From an uncultured Bacteroidales bacterium (GTDB taxonomy: Bacteria; Bacteroidota; Bacteroidia; Bacteroidales; UBA932), in NCBI GenBank assembly GCA_946405485.1, contig CAMJHJ010000077.1, positions 1 to 9,744 on the forward strand: a DNA stretch of 9,744 nucleotides, written 5' to 3'. The number at the start of each line of letters is the position of its first letter. The first letter of the stretch is position 1. Positions 1 to 7,339 of this stretch are shown piece after piece. The notes below the pieces were generated by a model. The model did not search any database and was not told the origin of the DNA. It was given only the letters and a program-made list of their open reading frames with translations. The translations under genes and the position numbers were made by a program.

Positions 1-1
1 T

Positions 2-1030
2 AACCCTCAAGTTAACAAGTCTACAGACAAACGTCCGGGGTCGACAGGAAGCTATTCTTGCCTGATTTGGGCCAGAAGGATTTATATCAATCTTGTATTC
101 ACCAAAATTGATGCTGTAGCACAAGGCAACCTGACAACAGGCCGTATCCATGCTTCGAACACCTCCGCAACAGGAACTGGGAACTATAATTATACAGACC
201 AGGATGGAATTGTAACGCTCAACAGTATCGCGAATCCCTTCCATATGGACTTTACCGGAAGGCCCGATTCATTATCTGTCTGGCTTAAGTTTGTTCCTTA
301 TGGGACCGACTCCAGCCATCCTTATGCTAAGGTTCAAGCCATTCTACATGGAAATACCGACTACAAGGCAGGGTATAACTCGTCAGATAACACCGGTGGA
401 GCATATCATATCGGAGAAGCAGCCGACCAGACTATCGCCAGTACGGGTAATGCTTGGAAACGGTTCTCAATTCCCTTTGTTTACGACTACAGTTCCAATC
501 CATCTTTCGTCTTGATAAACATTGCGACAAATTCCTACCCCGGAGGCGGGAACGCTGAAAAGGGCTCCAGCGGCGGCAACAATGCTGACAAATTGTATAT
601 CGACGATATTGAGATGATCTACAATCAGTACAACCTCCGCACGGACAGCAACGGTTGGGCGACGTTGTATCTGAACTACGACGCTTTGATCCCGAGCGGT
701 GCGACGGCTTATTACGTCACGGAGGTCACGGGTGGTTATGCCCGGCTGGTTGCCATCCCGACCGGACAGGTTCTTCCGAAGAATACCGCCGTGTTGGTTA
801 AAGGAAGCGCCAACACAACTTATGCTTTCAACGGCAGATATCTCGAAGATATCAAGAACAAAACAATTGCAACTGTCTCCGGCAACTTGCTGCGGGGTAC
901 GCTGACGAGCATCTCCAAGCCGTCCGGCACCTGCCGTGTCCTGTCATCCGAGAGCAGCTCTTCGATGGCCGCATTCGGCGCATTCACCGGCTCAACGATT
1001 GCCGCCAACACGGCCTGGCTGACAGAATAA
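2..1030 (+). CDS. PCMD-domain extracellular protein, 3' part (5' end outside window)
   Basis: The frame is open from the first bases of the window, so this is the last 342 residues of a longer protein; the start and any signal peptide lie upstream. Nucleotides up to about 630 match what I know of the PCMD family (putative carbohydrate metabolism domain) of Bacteroidota surface proteins. The cues are an NPFHMDFTGRPDSLSVWLKF segment at about 234-293, a WKRFSIPF strand, a glycine-rich PGGGN loop near 540, and a closing YIDDIEMIY strand near 597-623. A second beta-rich domain follows from about 630 to the stop (NGWATLYLNYDAL, then AVLVKGS), resembling small repeat-like domains often found at the end of Bacteroidota secreted proteins. 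No enzymatic residues are recognisable. It is probably exported and may bind glycan, an inference from the family and from the sugar transporter 27 nt downstream. I see no obvious type IX secretion C-terminal signal. Base composition is lower in GC in the first 600 nt (about 45 %) than in the rest. Confidence 0.65.
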   Translation, partial: NPQVNKSTDKRPGSTGSYSCLIWARRIYINLVFTKIDAVAQGNLTTGRIHASNTSATGTGNYNYTDQDGIVTLNSIANPFHMDFTGRPDSLSVWLKFVPYGTDSSHPYAKVQAILHGNTDYKAGYNSSDNTGGAYHIGEAADQTIASTGNAWKRFSIPFVYDYSSNPSFVLINIATNSYPGGGNAEKGSSGGNNADKLYIDDIEMIYNQYNLRTDSNGWATLYLNYDALIPSGATAYYVTEVTGGYARLVAIPTGQVLPKNTAVLVKGSANTTYAFNGRYLEDIKNKTIATVSGNLLRGTLTSISKPSGTCRVLSSESSSSMAAFGAFTGSTIAANTAWLTE

Positions 1031-1057
1031 AGACTGATAACCAACATTTTACCACAT

Positions 1058-2503
1058 ATGGCAACACAGGAAAAAGGCAGCAAAGCCTACTTGTTCTCGA
1101 TCGTGCTTGTCGCCGTCATCGGCGGCCTCCTCTTCGGTTATGACACGGCTGTCATCTCCGGTGCTGAACGGGGCCTGCAGGCGTTCTTCCAGGGCGCCGC
1201 GGACTTCAATTACACCGACGGCTGGCACGGCTTCACGACTTCCAGCGCCCTGATCGGCTGTATCATCGGCGCCTTCCTTTCCGGCTGGATGGCCTCGCGC
1301 CTCGGCCGCAAGAAGTCGCTCTTCATCGCCGGCATCCTCTTTTTCCTGTCCGCCCTGGGTTCCTACAATCCCGAGTTCCTGTTCTTCCAGAAAGGTGTGC
1401 CTACGAAGGGCCTTCTGGTCGCCTTCAACCTCTACCGCATCCTGGGCGGCATCGGCGTCGGCCTGGCCTCCGCCCTCTGCCCGATGTATATCGCTGAGGT
1501 TTCGCCCGCGAACAAGCGCGGGAAACTCGTTTCCTGGAACCAGTTCGCCATCATCTTCGGCCAGTTGGTCGTCTATTTCGTCAACTTCCTGATCATCCGC
1601 TCCCACGCCGACGATCCGGCTGTCGTGGAGTGGACCAACAGCATAGGCTGGCGTCTGATGTTCGTATCCGAATGTGTGCCCGCCGGCCTTTTCGCCCTGC
1701 TGATCCTGCTCGTGCCGGAGACGCCGCGCTACCTCGTACTCAACGGCGAGCCGGCCAAGGCCCTGCATGTCCTGACGCGCATCAACGGTGAGGCAAAGGC
1801 GCAGGAAATCCTGCTTGAGATCAAGAATACCGTCGTGGAGAAGACCGAGAAACTCTTCTCCTACGGCTGGATGGTCATCTTCATCGGCTGCATGCTCAGC
1901 GTGTTCCAGCAGATCATCGGCATCAACGCCGTGTTGTATTTTGCGCCACGTATCTTCGAATCCATGGGTGTCAGCAACAACATGCTCTTCACCGTGATCA
2001 TGGGCGTAATCAACATTTCCTTCACGCTCGTGGCTGTCTTCACGGTCGAAAAACTGGGACGCAAGCCCCTGCTCATCACCGGTTCGCTGGGCATGGCGGT
2101 CGGCGCCCTTGGCGTTGCCCTGTCCAATGTGGTCACGCTGCCGGCCATCGTGCCGGTGCTGTCCATCATGGTCTACAGCGCCTGCTTCATGTTCAGTTGG
2201 GGCCCGATCTGCTGGGTGTACATCTCCGAGCTCTTCCCCAACACCATCCGCAGCCAGGCCACGGCCATTGCCGTCGCCTTCCAGTGGATCTTCAACTTCA
2301 TCGTCTCTTCCACCTTCGTGCCTATGTACAACATGAAACTGGGCGCGATGGGTGACAGTTTCGGCCACTTCTTCGCCTACGCCCTGTACGGCATCATCTG
2401 CCTCATCGCGGCAGTCTTTGTCTGGAAACTGGTCCCCGAGACCAAGGGCAAGACCCTCGAAGCGATGACCGCCCTCTGGCGCGCCCGTAGCAGCAAAGCA
2501 TGA
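1058..2503 (+). CDS. xylE: XylE-type sugar:proton symporter (MFS sugar porter)
   Basis: This is a 481-residue, 12-helix inner-membrane major facilitator of the sugar porter family, close in length to E. coli XylE (491). It probably imports a pentose or hexose with H+. Diagnostic motifs are GGLLFGYDTAVISG at residues 22-35, GRKKS at 83-87, RILGGIGVGLAS at 127-138, PETPR at 220-224, QQIIGIN at 284-290, GRKPL at 334-338, WGPICW at 381-386 and PETKGKTLE at 460-468. By alignment from memory, residues used by XylE for proton coupling and xylose binding are kept: Asp29 (Asp27), Gln162 (Gln168), Gln284/Gln285, Asn290, Trp386 (Trp392) and Gln409 (Gln415). Xylose is therefore plausible, but family members also carry glucose, galactose or arabinose, so the symbol is less certain than the family. 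The start ATG lies 27 nt after the previous stop with no visible promoter or clear Shine-Dalgarno, suggesting cotranscription. The gene ends 8 nt before a long hairpin. Confidence 0.88.
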   Translation: MATQEKGSKAYLFSIVLVAVIGGLLFGYDTAVISGAERGLQAFFQGAADFNYTDGWHGFTTSSALIGCIIGAFLSGWMASRLGRKKSLFIAGILFFLSALGSYNPEFLFFQKGVPTKGLLVAFNLYRILGGIGVGLASALCPMYIAEVSPANKRGKLVSWNQFAIIFGQLVVYFVNFLIIRSHADDPAVVEWTNSIGWRLMFVSECVPAGLFALLILLVPETPRYLVLNGEPAKALHVLTRINGEAKAQEILLEIKNTVVEKTEKLFSYGWMVIFIGCMLSVFQQIIGINAVLYFAPRIFESMGVSNNMLFTVIMGVINISFTLVAVFTVEKLGRKPLLITGSLGMAVGALGVALSNVVTLPAIVPVLSIMVYSACFMFSWGPICWVYISELFPNTIRSQATAIAVAFQWIFNFIVSSTFVPMYNMKLGAMGDSFGHFFAYALYGIICLIAAVFVWKLVPETKGKTLEAMTALWRARSSKA

Positions 2504-2511
2504 CGTTGAAG

Positions 2512-2589
2512 CCGGAAGGCAGACAGAGGTCCAAGGAGCATTCCCCGAAGGGTCCTTTTCCGCTCCTTGGACCTCTGTCTGCTTTCCGG
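2512..2589. terminator. Long hairpin between convergent genes, probable bidirectional terminator
   Basis: Two 28-nt arms, 2512-2539 and 2562-2589, are reverse complements with a single exception at 2518/2583, which is a G-U wobble in the plus-strand transcript. The loop is 22 nt (2540-2561) and holds a small CCC-CGAA-GGG hairpin at 2543-2552. The element fills the gap between the xylE-like stop (2503) and the lysA stop (2596), so it can fold in transcripts from either side. No T-run follows the stem in either direction, so it is not a textbook intrinsic terminator. A blocking or 3'-end-stabilising hairpin is the likeliest role. Confidence 0.7.
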
Positions 2590-2595
2590 ACTGGA

Positions 2596-3753
2596 TTACA
2601 GTTCGTCGCTGTAGACTGACGGCGGCAAGTCGTGCTGGTTATAGCGGGACGCCATCGAAGCACCGTACGCACCCGCCGACTTGATCGTCAGCAAATCCCC
2701 GCGCCGCGTCTCCGGCAGATTGACACTCTCATCGAAGACATCCGTCGACTCGCAAGCCGTCCCCACGATCGTATAACGCTCATGGCGCTCAGAGCTCGAA
2801 GTGATATTCTCGATGTTGTGATAAGCGCCGTAAAGCGCCGGCCGGATCAACTCCGTCATCGAAGCATCCACGATCACCAACTTGCGCCCCGTGGCCGTCG
2901 TCTTATTGAACAACACGCTCGTGATCAACTCGCCGCACTGCGCCACGATCGCACGGCCGAACTCGAAATGCACCTGGCGGTCTCCCACCTTCAAATGGCT
3001 GTTGATGATAGAGAAAACAGAGGCGAAATTCGGAACCGGCTCATTCTCCGGCACGTCGTAATTGATGCCCAAGCCGCCGCCCACATCCACGAAATCCAGC
3101 TCAAATCCCAACTTCACCAGGTTCTCCACGATGACATTGACCTTGTTGCACAGATACTCGAAGACATGCAACTCCCGGATCTGGGAACCGATATGCAAGT
3201 GCATGCCGCGGATGCGCACATTCTTCAGCGCCTGGATCTTCTCCGCTGAGGAAAGCACCTCCTCGTATGAAATCCCGAACTTGCTGTCAGCCTGGCCCGT
3301 ATCGATACAGTGGTTGGTCTTGGGATCGATGTCCGGGTTGATGCGCAACGCCACGGTCACGACCTTGCCCGCCTCGGCGGCAAAGGAATTGACCACTTCC
3401 AGTTCCTCGAGAGACTCGCAATTGATTGCAAAGATCCCTTGCTCGATGGCATAGCGGATCTCATGGTCCCGCTTCCCCACCCCCGCATACACGATGGTCT
3501 TGGGATCAAACCCGGCCTCGATGGCACAACGGATCTCGTTGCCGCTGGCACAGTCAATGCCCAGGCCATACTCGCGGATCACCTGGAGGATGCGCGGGTC
3601 ATAATTGGCCTTGATGGCATAGTGGATGACATAGCTGTAACGCTCCGCGACGGAGACAGCGCTCTGCAGCGTCTGGCGCAGGAGATCGATATCATAGAGA
3701 TAGAATGGGGTGCGGTAGTTTCGCAACTGTTCCGCAACTTTACGGCTGAGCAT
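2596..3753 (-). CDS. lysA: Diaminopimelate decarboxylase
   Basis: This 385-residue enzyme decarboxylates meso-2,6-diaminopimelate to L-lysine in the cytosol using pyridoxal phosphate (fold-type III, alanine-racemase-like barrel plus C-terminal beta domain). Visible signatures are YAIKAN with the cofactor lysine Lys48, HIGSQ at 187-191, GGGLG at 225-229 (phosphate binding), RPALYGAYH at 304-312, CES at 334-336 (the catalytic Cys that completes the partner subunit's site in the dimer) and SAGAYG at 359-364. The usual EPGR motif reads EFGR at 264-267; I recall a non-proline version in other Bacteroidota LysA proteins, so I do not treat it as damage. The end, YNQHDLPPSVYSDEL, also fits that group. 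The related PLP decarboxylases for arginine or carboxynorspermidine are less likely. It is the last gene of the minus-strand unit, 21 nt after nadE, with no separate promoter seen, and it runs into the hairpin at 2512-2589. Confidence 0.92.
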   Translation of the reverse strand: MLSRKVAEQLRNYRTPFYLYDIDLLRQTLQSAVSVAERYSYVIHYAIKANYDPRILQVIREYGLGIDCASGNEIRCAIEAGFDPKTIVYAGVGKRDHEIRYAIEQGIFAINCESLEELEVVNSFAAEAGKVVTVALRINPDIDPKTNHCIDTGQADSKFGISYEEVLSSAEKIQALKNVRIRGMHLHIGSQIRELHVFEYLCNKVNVIVENLVKLGFELDFVDVGGGLGINYDVPENEPVPNFASVFSIINSHLKVGDRQVHFEFGRAIVAQCGELITSVLFNKTTATGRKLVIVDASMTELIRPALYGAYHNIENITSSSERHERYTIVGTACESTDVFDESVNLPETRRGDLLTIKSAGAYGASMASRYNQHDLPPSVYSDEL

Positions 3754-3774
3754 ATTAAGTTCGTTTGTAATTAG

Positions 3775-4527
3775 CTAATAATGAATGGGAAACTCCGGAT
3801 CGAATGCGGGAATATGCAGGATCTCTGTCTTGAACCGGTTGCGCCGGTGCATCCTCTGGATCTTTTCGCGGATCTCGTCATCCTCGCAGATGCCTTCCCG
3901 GATCCAGTGATCGAGCGTTGCATAGCTGAAGCCGAATTTTTCCTCGTCCGGGCTGGAATGCGGCAGGCCGTCGTCCGGAATCTTCTCCACCCATTTCCTC
4001 GGCAGGCCCAGGGCATGCCCGATGCCTTTCACCTCGCGGACCACCAGTCGCCCGAATGGGGCGAAGGAACCGGCGGCATCGCCGAACAGGGTCGCATAGC
4101 CGATGTAATCCTCACTGAGGTTGCAGGTATTGGCGACCATCCCGTTGCTGGACTGCGCCACGGCATAAAGCATCGTCATCCGGATGCGGGGAGGAATATT
4201 CTGCACGGTCTGTACGGAGAACTTCCCTCCGGGGATGCAAGACTCCAGCGCCTCGCAGGCGTCCGTCACGGCGCCGATCGGAAGACAGAGATAAGTAATG
4301 CCCAGATGGGCACAAATCGCGTCGGCATCGTTGATGCCCTGTCCGTTCTGCGGCATGGCTACGCCGATGACCCGATCCGGACCCAGCGCCTCGGCACAAA
4401 GGGCCGCAGCGATGGTGCTGTCCTTTCCACCGCTCATCCCGAGCACAGCGGTACAGGCCGGTCCGTTCTTGCCAAACCAGTCGCGTATCCACGCGATACA
4501 ATTATCTTTCAACTCAGTGTAATCCAT
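3775..4527 (-). CDS. nadE: NH3-dependent NAD+ synthetase
   Basis: This 250-residue cytosolic enzyme adenylates deamido-NAD+ with ATP and amidates it, the last step of NAD+ synthesis. The N-terminal part carries the PP-loop ATP pyrophosphatase motif SGGKDS at 32-37. Later family cues are RIRMTMLY at 114-121, NTCNLSED at 133-140, a GYATLFGDAAGSFAP stretch at 143-157, and a DDGLPHSSPDEEKFGFSY loop at 185-202 with the conserved acidic pair before a helix. The length matches the ammonia-dependent form; there is no N-terminal nitrilase-type glutaminase domain, and no glutaminase gene is adjacent. The ATG at 4527 is only 6 nt after the stop of the upstream kinase-like gene and the stop is 21 nt before lysA, so it is almost certainly cotranscribed and possibly translationally coupled. 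No regulatory site is visible in these short gaps. Confidence 0.93.
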   Translation of the reverse strand: MDYTELKDNCIAWIRDWFGKNGPACTAVLGMSGGKDSTIAAALCAEALGPDRVIGVAMPQNGQGINDADAICAHLGITYLCLPIGAVTDACEALESCIPGGKFSVQTVQNIPPRIRMTMLYAVAQSSNGMVANTCNLSEDYIGYATLFGDAAGSFAPFGRLVVREVKGIGHALGLPRKWVEKIPDDGLPHSSPDEEKFGFSYATLDHWIREGICEDDEIREKIQRMHRRNRFKTEILHIPAFDPEFPIHY

Positions 4528-4533
4528 AAGGCA

Positions 4534-6207
4534 TCAATATTTGAAGGAAGAACCGCCCAGGAACTCACGCAGCAGCGAGGTCGGAGGAATCTCATTGTCC
4601 GGCACGGGGACGAAATAATGGATGAATTTGAGCAGGCGGTGCGCCTCTGCATATTCGGGACAGTTCTTGGGCACGCTCGCCAAGATCGGCTCCGCGTGGT
4701 TGCGCAAGACTGCGAACTCGACCAGATAAGCCGAATTGAACATCACATCCGCATTCTCCTGGAAGGGAGCGATCCATTTCTCCTCCGCAGCGCAGACATT
4801 CGCCCACTGTGCGATGGACTCGCGGGCCGTGAAGGCGCCTTTCTTATAGTCACGCACGATACGGCGCAAGAGGCGGTTGTCGCTGGTCGGTATACAGTTG
4901 TGATGGTCCAGGGGAATGCCGGTCAGCGTCGAGATGAAGATGCGGAACTTCGTGCTCTCCGGAATCTGATCCGTCAGGCGTGGGTTGAGGGCATGGATGC
5001 CTTCCACCAACACCACCGTGCTGGCGCCCAGCTTGAGACGCTTGCCGTTGTATTCCCGTTCGCCGGTCACGAAATTGTATTCAGGAACCTCTATCTGCTC
5101 TCCGGCGAGTAGGGCCATCAGGTCCCGCTGCAGCGAAGCATGGTCGACCGTATCGAAGTTGTCGAAATCATAGCTGCCGTCCGGGAGCTTCGGCGTATCG
5201 ACACGGTTGACGAAATAATCATCGGTCGAGAAAGAGACGGGACGCAGTCCGCAGGCCTTCAGCTGCACGCTGAGCCGCTTGCAGACAGTGGTCTTACCGC
5301 TGCTGCTGGGGCCCGTGATCAGAACCAGGCGGACGGGATCTTTCTCTCTGCGGTAACGGCGGTCGATCTCCTCCGCGATCTGGACGATCTTTTTTTCTTG
5401 AAGGGCCTCGGAGACCTGTATGAGTTCGCTGCCGTTGCCTTTGAGACAGGCGTGGTTGACATCGCCGACGGTATTGAGATGGGTGATGATGTTCCATCGC
5501 AGGTTCTCGGAGAACATCTCGAAAGTCTTAGGCTGCTCCACAAAGGGACGCAGGGAGGTCGGATCGTGGGGATCCGGCACACGGAGCAGCATCCCGCCGT
5601 GGTATGGTTCCAGGCCCCAGACCTTGACATAGCCCGCGGAAGGGACCAGGCGTCCGTAATAATAGTCCGGAGTATCACCGAGGGTGTAATAGTCGGTAAA
5701 GACCGTGCCGCTGGTCTCGAAGAGCTTGACCTTGTCGGCATAGCCCCGCTCCTTGAAGATGCGTACCGCCTCATCGGTGTGGACCTCATACCGGTGGAAA
5801 GCCAGGTCTTCATTGACGATTTCCTGCATCCGGGCACGAATGCGCGCGACATCTTCCAGCGTCGTCTCCGATCCGTCCACCTTGTTGAAATTGCAATAAT
5901 AACCGTTGCTGATCGGATGCTCAAGGTAAATCCTGCCATCCGGGAAGACATCGCGGGCCGCCTTGCAAAGAAGGAAAAAGAGCGAGCGGCAATAGACACG
6001 CATCCCGCTGGAATCCCGCAGGTCCAGGAACTCGACATCCTTGTTGTTGTAGACCTTGAATTTCAGCCCCTGGGAGACATTGTTGACCTTGGCGGACACG
6101 ATGGGATAGGGCCTCTCGAAATCGAAGGCGGAAAGCGCGTCCAGCAGGGAGATCCCTTCAGGAAAATCCTGCGCAGTGCCGGTGTTCTTGCAATAGATCC
6201 GAATCAT
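4534..6207 (-). CDS. Uridine kinase-like P-loop kinase with ThrRS-like N-terminal TGS/editing-fold module
   Basis: This 557-residue protein has two parts. Residues 1 to about 65 look like a TGS beta-grasp domain (GISLLDALSAFD, then IVSAKVNN). Residues of about 66-230 align by eye with the second N-terminal (editing-type) domain of threonyl-tRNA synthetase, with recognisable FPDGRIYLEHPISNGYYCNF at 88-107 and DYYYGRLVPSAG at 181-192. The histidines of the HxxxH motif are Arg74 and Phe78 here, and the later Cys and His are Tyr183 and Leu187, so aminoacyl-tRNA editing chemistry is not expected. The C-terminal part is a phosphoribulokinase/uridine kinase fold: Walker A GPSSSGKTT at 299-307, STDDYF at 327-332, YDFDNFDTVD at 346-355, VEGIHALN at 401-408 and RRIVRD at 448-453. 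It is therefore probably an ATP- or GTP-dependent kinase of a nucleoside or other small hydroxylated substrate; the real substrate is unknown to me. It is the second gene of the unit, 24 nt after asd and 6 nt before nadE. Related long kinases are, as I recall, annotated only as nucleoside or uridine kinase. Confidence 0.85.
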   Translation of the reverse strand: MIRIYCKNTGTAQDFPEGISLLDALSAFDFERPYPIVSAKVNNVSQGLKFKVYNNKDVEFLDLRDSSGMRVYCRSLFFLLCKAARDVFPDGRIYLEHPISNGYYCNFNKVDGSETTLEDVARIRARMQEIVNEDLAFHRYEVHTDEAVRIFKERGYADKVKLFETSGTVFTDYYTLGDTPDYYYGRLVPSAGYVKVWGLEPYHGGMLLRVPDPHDPTSLRPFVEQPKTFEMFSENLRWNIITHLNTVGDVNHACLKGNGSELIQVSEALQEKKIVQIAEEIDRRYRREKDPVRLVLITGPSSSGKTTVCKRLSVQLKACGLRPVSFSTDDYFVNRVDTPKLPDGSYDFDNFDTVDHASLQRDLMALLAGEQIEVPEYNFVTGEREYNGKRLKLGASTVVLVEGIHALNPRLTDQIPESTKFRIFISTLTGIPLDHHNCIPTSDNRLLRRIVRDYKKGAFTARESIAQWANVCAAEEKWIAPFQENADVMFNSAYLVEFAVLRNHAEPILASVPKNCPEYAEAHRLLKFIHYFVPVPDNEIPPTSLLREFLGGSSFKY

Positions 6208-6231
6208 AGTTTGTATAAAGGGTCAGGAGGT

Positions 6232-7245
6232 TCAGGCTTTCAGGTCTCCGCAAGAGACAAGATACTCCGCGATCTGGACGGCATTGAGGGCCGCGCCCTT
6301 CTTGATCTGGTCTCCGGAGAGCCAGAGCGTGATGCCGTTGTCGTTGGCCAGATCCTTGCGGATTCGGCCGACAGAAACATTGTCCTTTCCTCCGGTGAAC
6401 AAGGGCATCGGATAAGTCTGGGTAGCGGGGTCATCCTCCAATGTAACACCGGGAGCGGCGGCAAGCGCAGCCTGGACCGCTTCTACGGCAAGAGGCTTTT
6501 CAGTTTCGATCCAGACCGCTTCCGAGTGGGAGCGAAGCGAGGAGATGCGCACGCACATCGCCGAGCAGCGAACATCCGAATGGAGGATCTTCCGTGTCTC
6601 GTTGAACATCTTCATTTCCTCCTTGGTATAGCCATTGTCCGTAAAGACGTCGATCTGCGGGATGACGTTGTAGGCCAATTGATAAGCGAATTTTTCCGCC
6701 TTGACGGGACGTCCTTCGACAATGTCCCGATACTGCTGCTGGAGTTCGGCCATCGCCTGGGCGCCGGCGCCTGAAGCGGACTGATAGCTCGCCACATGGA
6801 TGCGGGTGATATGGGAAAGGGCCTCGATAGGCTTCAGGACGACCACCATCAGGATAGTCGTACAGTTGGGGTTGGCGATAATGCCGCGGGGGCGCACAAG
6901 TGCGTCTGAGGCATTGCACTCCGGGACGACGAGCGGTACGTCGGGATCCATCCGGAAGGCGCTGGAATTATCGATCATCACCGCGCCATACTTCGTAATC
7001 GTCTCCGCGAACTCACGGGAAGTGCCGGCGCCTGCCGAAGTGAAGGCGACATCTATGCCTTTGAAATCGTCGTTATGCTGCAGCAACTTGACTTCCAGCT
7101 CCTTGCCGCGGAACTTATACTTGCGTCCCGCACTTCTGGAGGAACCGAAAAGGACCAATTCGTCGGCCGGAAAATTCCTTTCCTCGAGGATTTTCAGGAA
7201 TTCCTGGCCGACTGCGCCGCTGGCGCCGACAATCGCTGCTTTCAT
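6232..7245 (-). CDS. asd: Aspartate-semialdehyde dehydrogenase
   Basis: This cytosolic enzyme reduces aspartyl-4-phosphate to aspartate-4-semialdehyde with NADPH, the branch point to lysine/diaminopimelate, threonine and methionine. I place the start at the ATG at 7245, giving 337 residues that begin [14 protein letters not shown], the normal family N-terminus. An in-frame TTG at 7257 would add four residues (MYRK) and is less likely. With this numbering, GASGAVG at 7-13 is the nucleotide-binding loop, NPNCTT at 125-130 carries the catalytic Cys128, SYQSASGAG holds the substrate Gln155, and the RSHSEA stretch near 238-243 gives the substrate Arg238 and catalytic His240. The family's common RGHSE reads RSHSE here, a mild change. 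It heads the four-gene minus-strand unit, so the promoter for all of it should lie in 7246-7339. Confidence 0.94.
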   Translation of the reverse strand: MKAAIVGASGAVGQEFLKILEERNFPADELVLFGSSRSAGRKYKFRGKELEVKLLQHNDDFKGIDVAFTSAGAGTSREFAETITKYGAVMIDNSSAFRMDPDVPLVVPECNASDALVRPRGIIANPNCTTILMVVVLKPIEALSHITRIHVASYQSASGAGAQAMAELQQQYRDIVEGRPVKAEKFAYQLAYNVIPQIDVFTDNGYTKEEMKMFNETRKILHSDVRCSAMCVRISSLRSHSEAVWIETEKPLAVEAVQAALAAAPGVTLEDDPATQTYPMPLFTGGKDNVSVGRIRKDLANDNGITLWLSGDQIKKGAALNAVQIAEYLVSCGDLKA

Positions 7246-7339
7246 CTTACGATACAATTAAGGATACACTACTTGACAAATTTTTTGTAAGGTATGAAAA
7301 AATTTTTAAAAACTACAAAATAATGACTACTTTTGGGAT
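7246..7339. promoter_or_regulatory. AT-rich divergent promoter region between asd unit and aminotransferase pair
   Basis: These 94 nt separate two divergent start codons and are strikingly AT-rich (A- and T-runs at 7281-7286 and 7297-7307) against GC-rich genes on both sides. Promoters for both directions should lie here. An imperfect dyad, ACAAA-TTT-TTTGT at 7276-7288, could be an operator or simply an AT-rich coincidence. There is no room for a lysine riboswitch, and no leader peptide or attenuator hairpin is visible. Confidence 0.7.
7287..7319 (-). promoter_or_regulatory. Candidate Bacteroidota-type promoter for the asd unit
   Basis: Read on the minus strand, TTTG (7319-7316) is followed after 21 nt by TACCTTAC (7294-7287). 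The Bacteroidota primary sigma factor consensus is TTTG near -33 and TAnnTTTG near -7, so the upstream box fits and the downstream box matches TAnnTT but not the last two bases. The implied transcript would start roughly 35 nt before the asd ATG. In such AT-rich DNA a match of this quality can arise by chance. Confidence 0.3.

Noticed and set aside
1049..2368. 439-codon open frame on the minus strand within the transporter gene
   Set aside because: Its translation is very rich in His, Asp, Glu and Gly, typical of an antisense shadow of a GC-rich membrane protein; the plus frame has full sugar porter motifs.
3142..3156. EFGR in place of the EPGR motif of LysA as a sign of an inactive enzyme
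   Set aside because: The cofactor lysine, HIGSQ, GGGLG and CES motifs are all intact, and I recall non-proline variants in Bacteroidota LysA, so this looks like lineage variation. The coordinates given are approximate; the motif is residues 264-267.
3781..5112. 443-codon open frame on the plus strand, opposite nadE and the kinase-like gene
   Set aside because: It lies antisense to two clearly identified genes, has no recognisable domain, and is explained by GC-rich codon use leaving few stops on the opposite strand.
5140..6774. 544-codon open frame on the plus strand, opposite the kinase-like gene and asd
   Set aside because: Same explanation: it spans the junction of two convincing minus-strand genes, and its translation is low-complexity charged sequence without family motifs.
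7246..7257. TTG start for asd at 7257, adding four residues
   Set aside because: The ATG at 7245 gives the standard [11 protein letters not shown]-terminus of the family; the TTG extension adds nothing conserved.
7273..7295. TTGACA at 7273-7278 as an E. coli-type -35 box
   Set aside because: No TATAAT-like box stands at 16-18 nt; this sigma-70 pattern is also not the usual promoter type in Bacteroidota.
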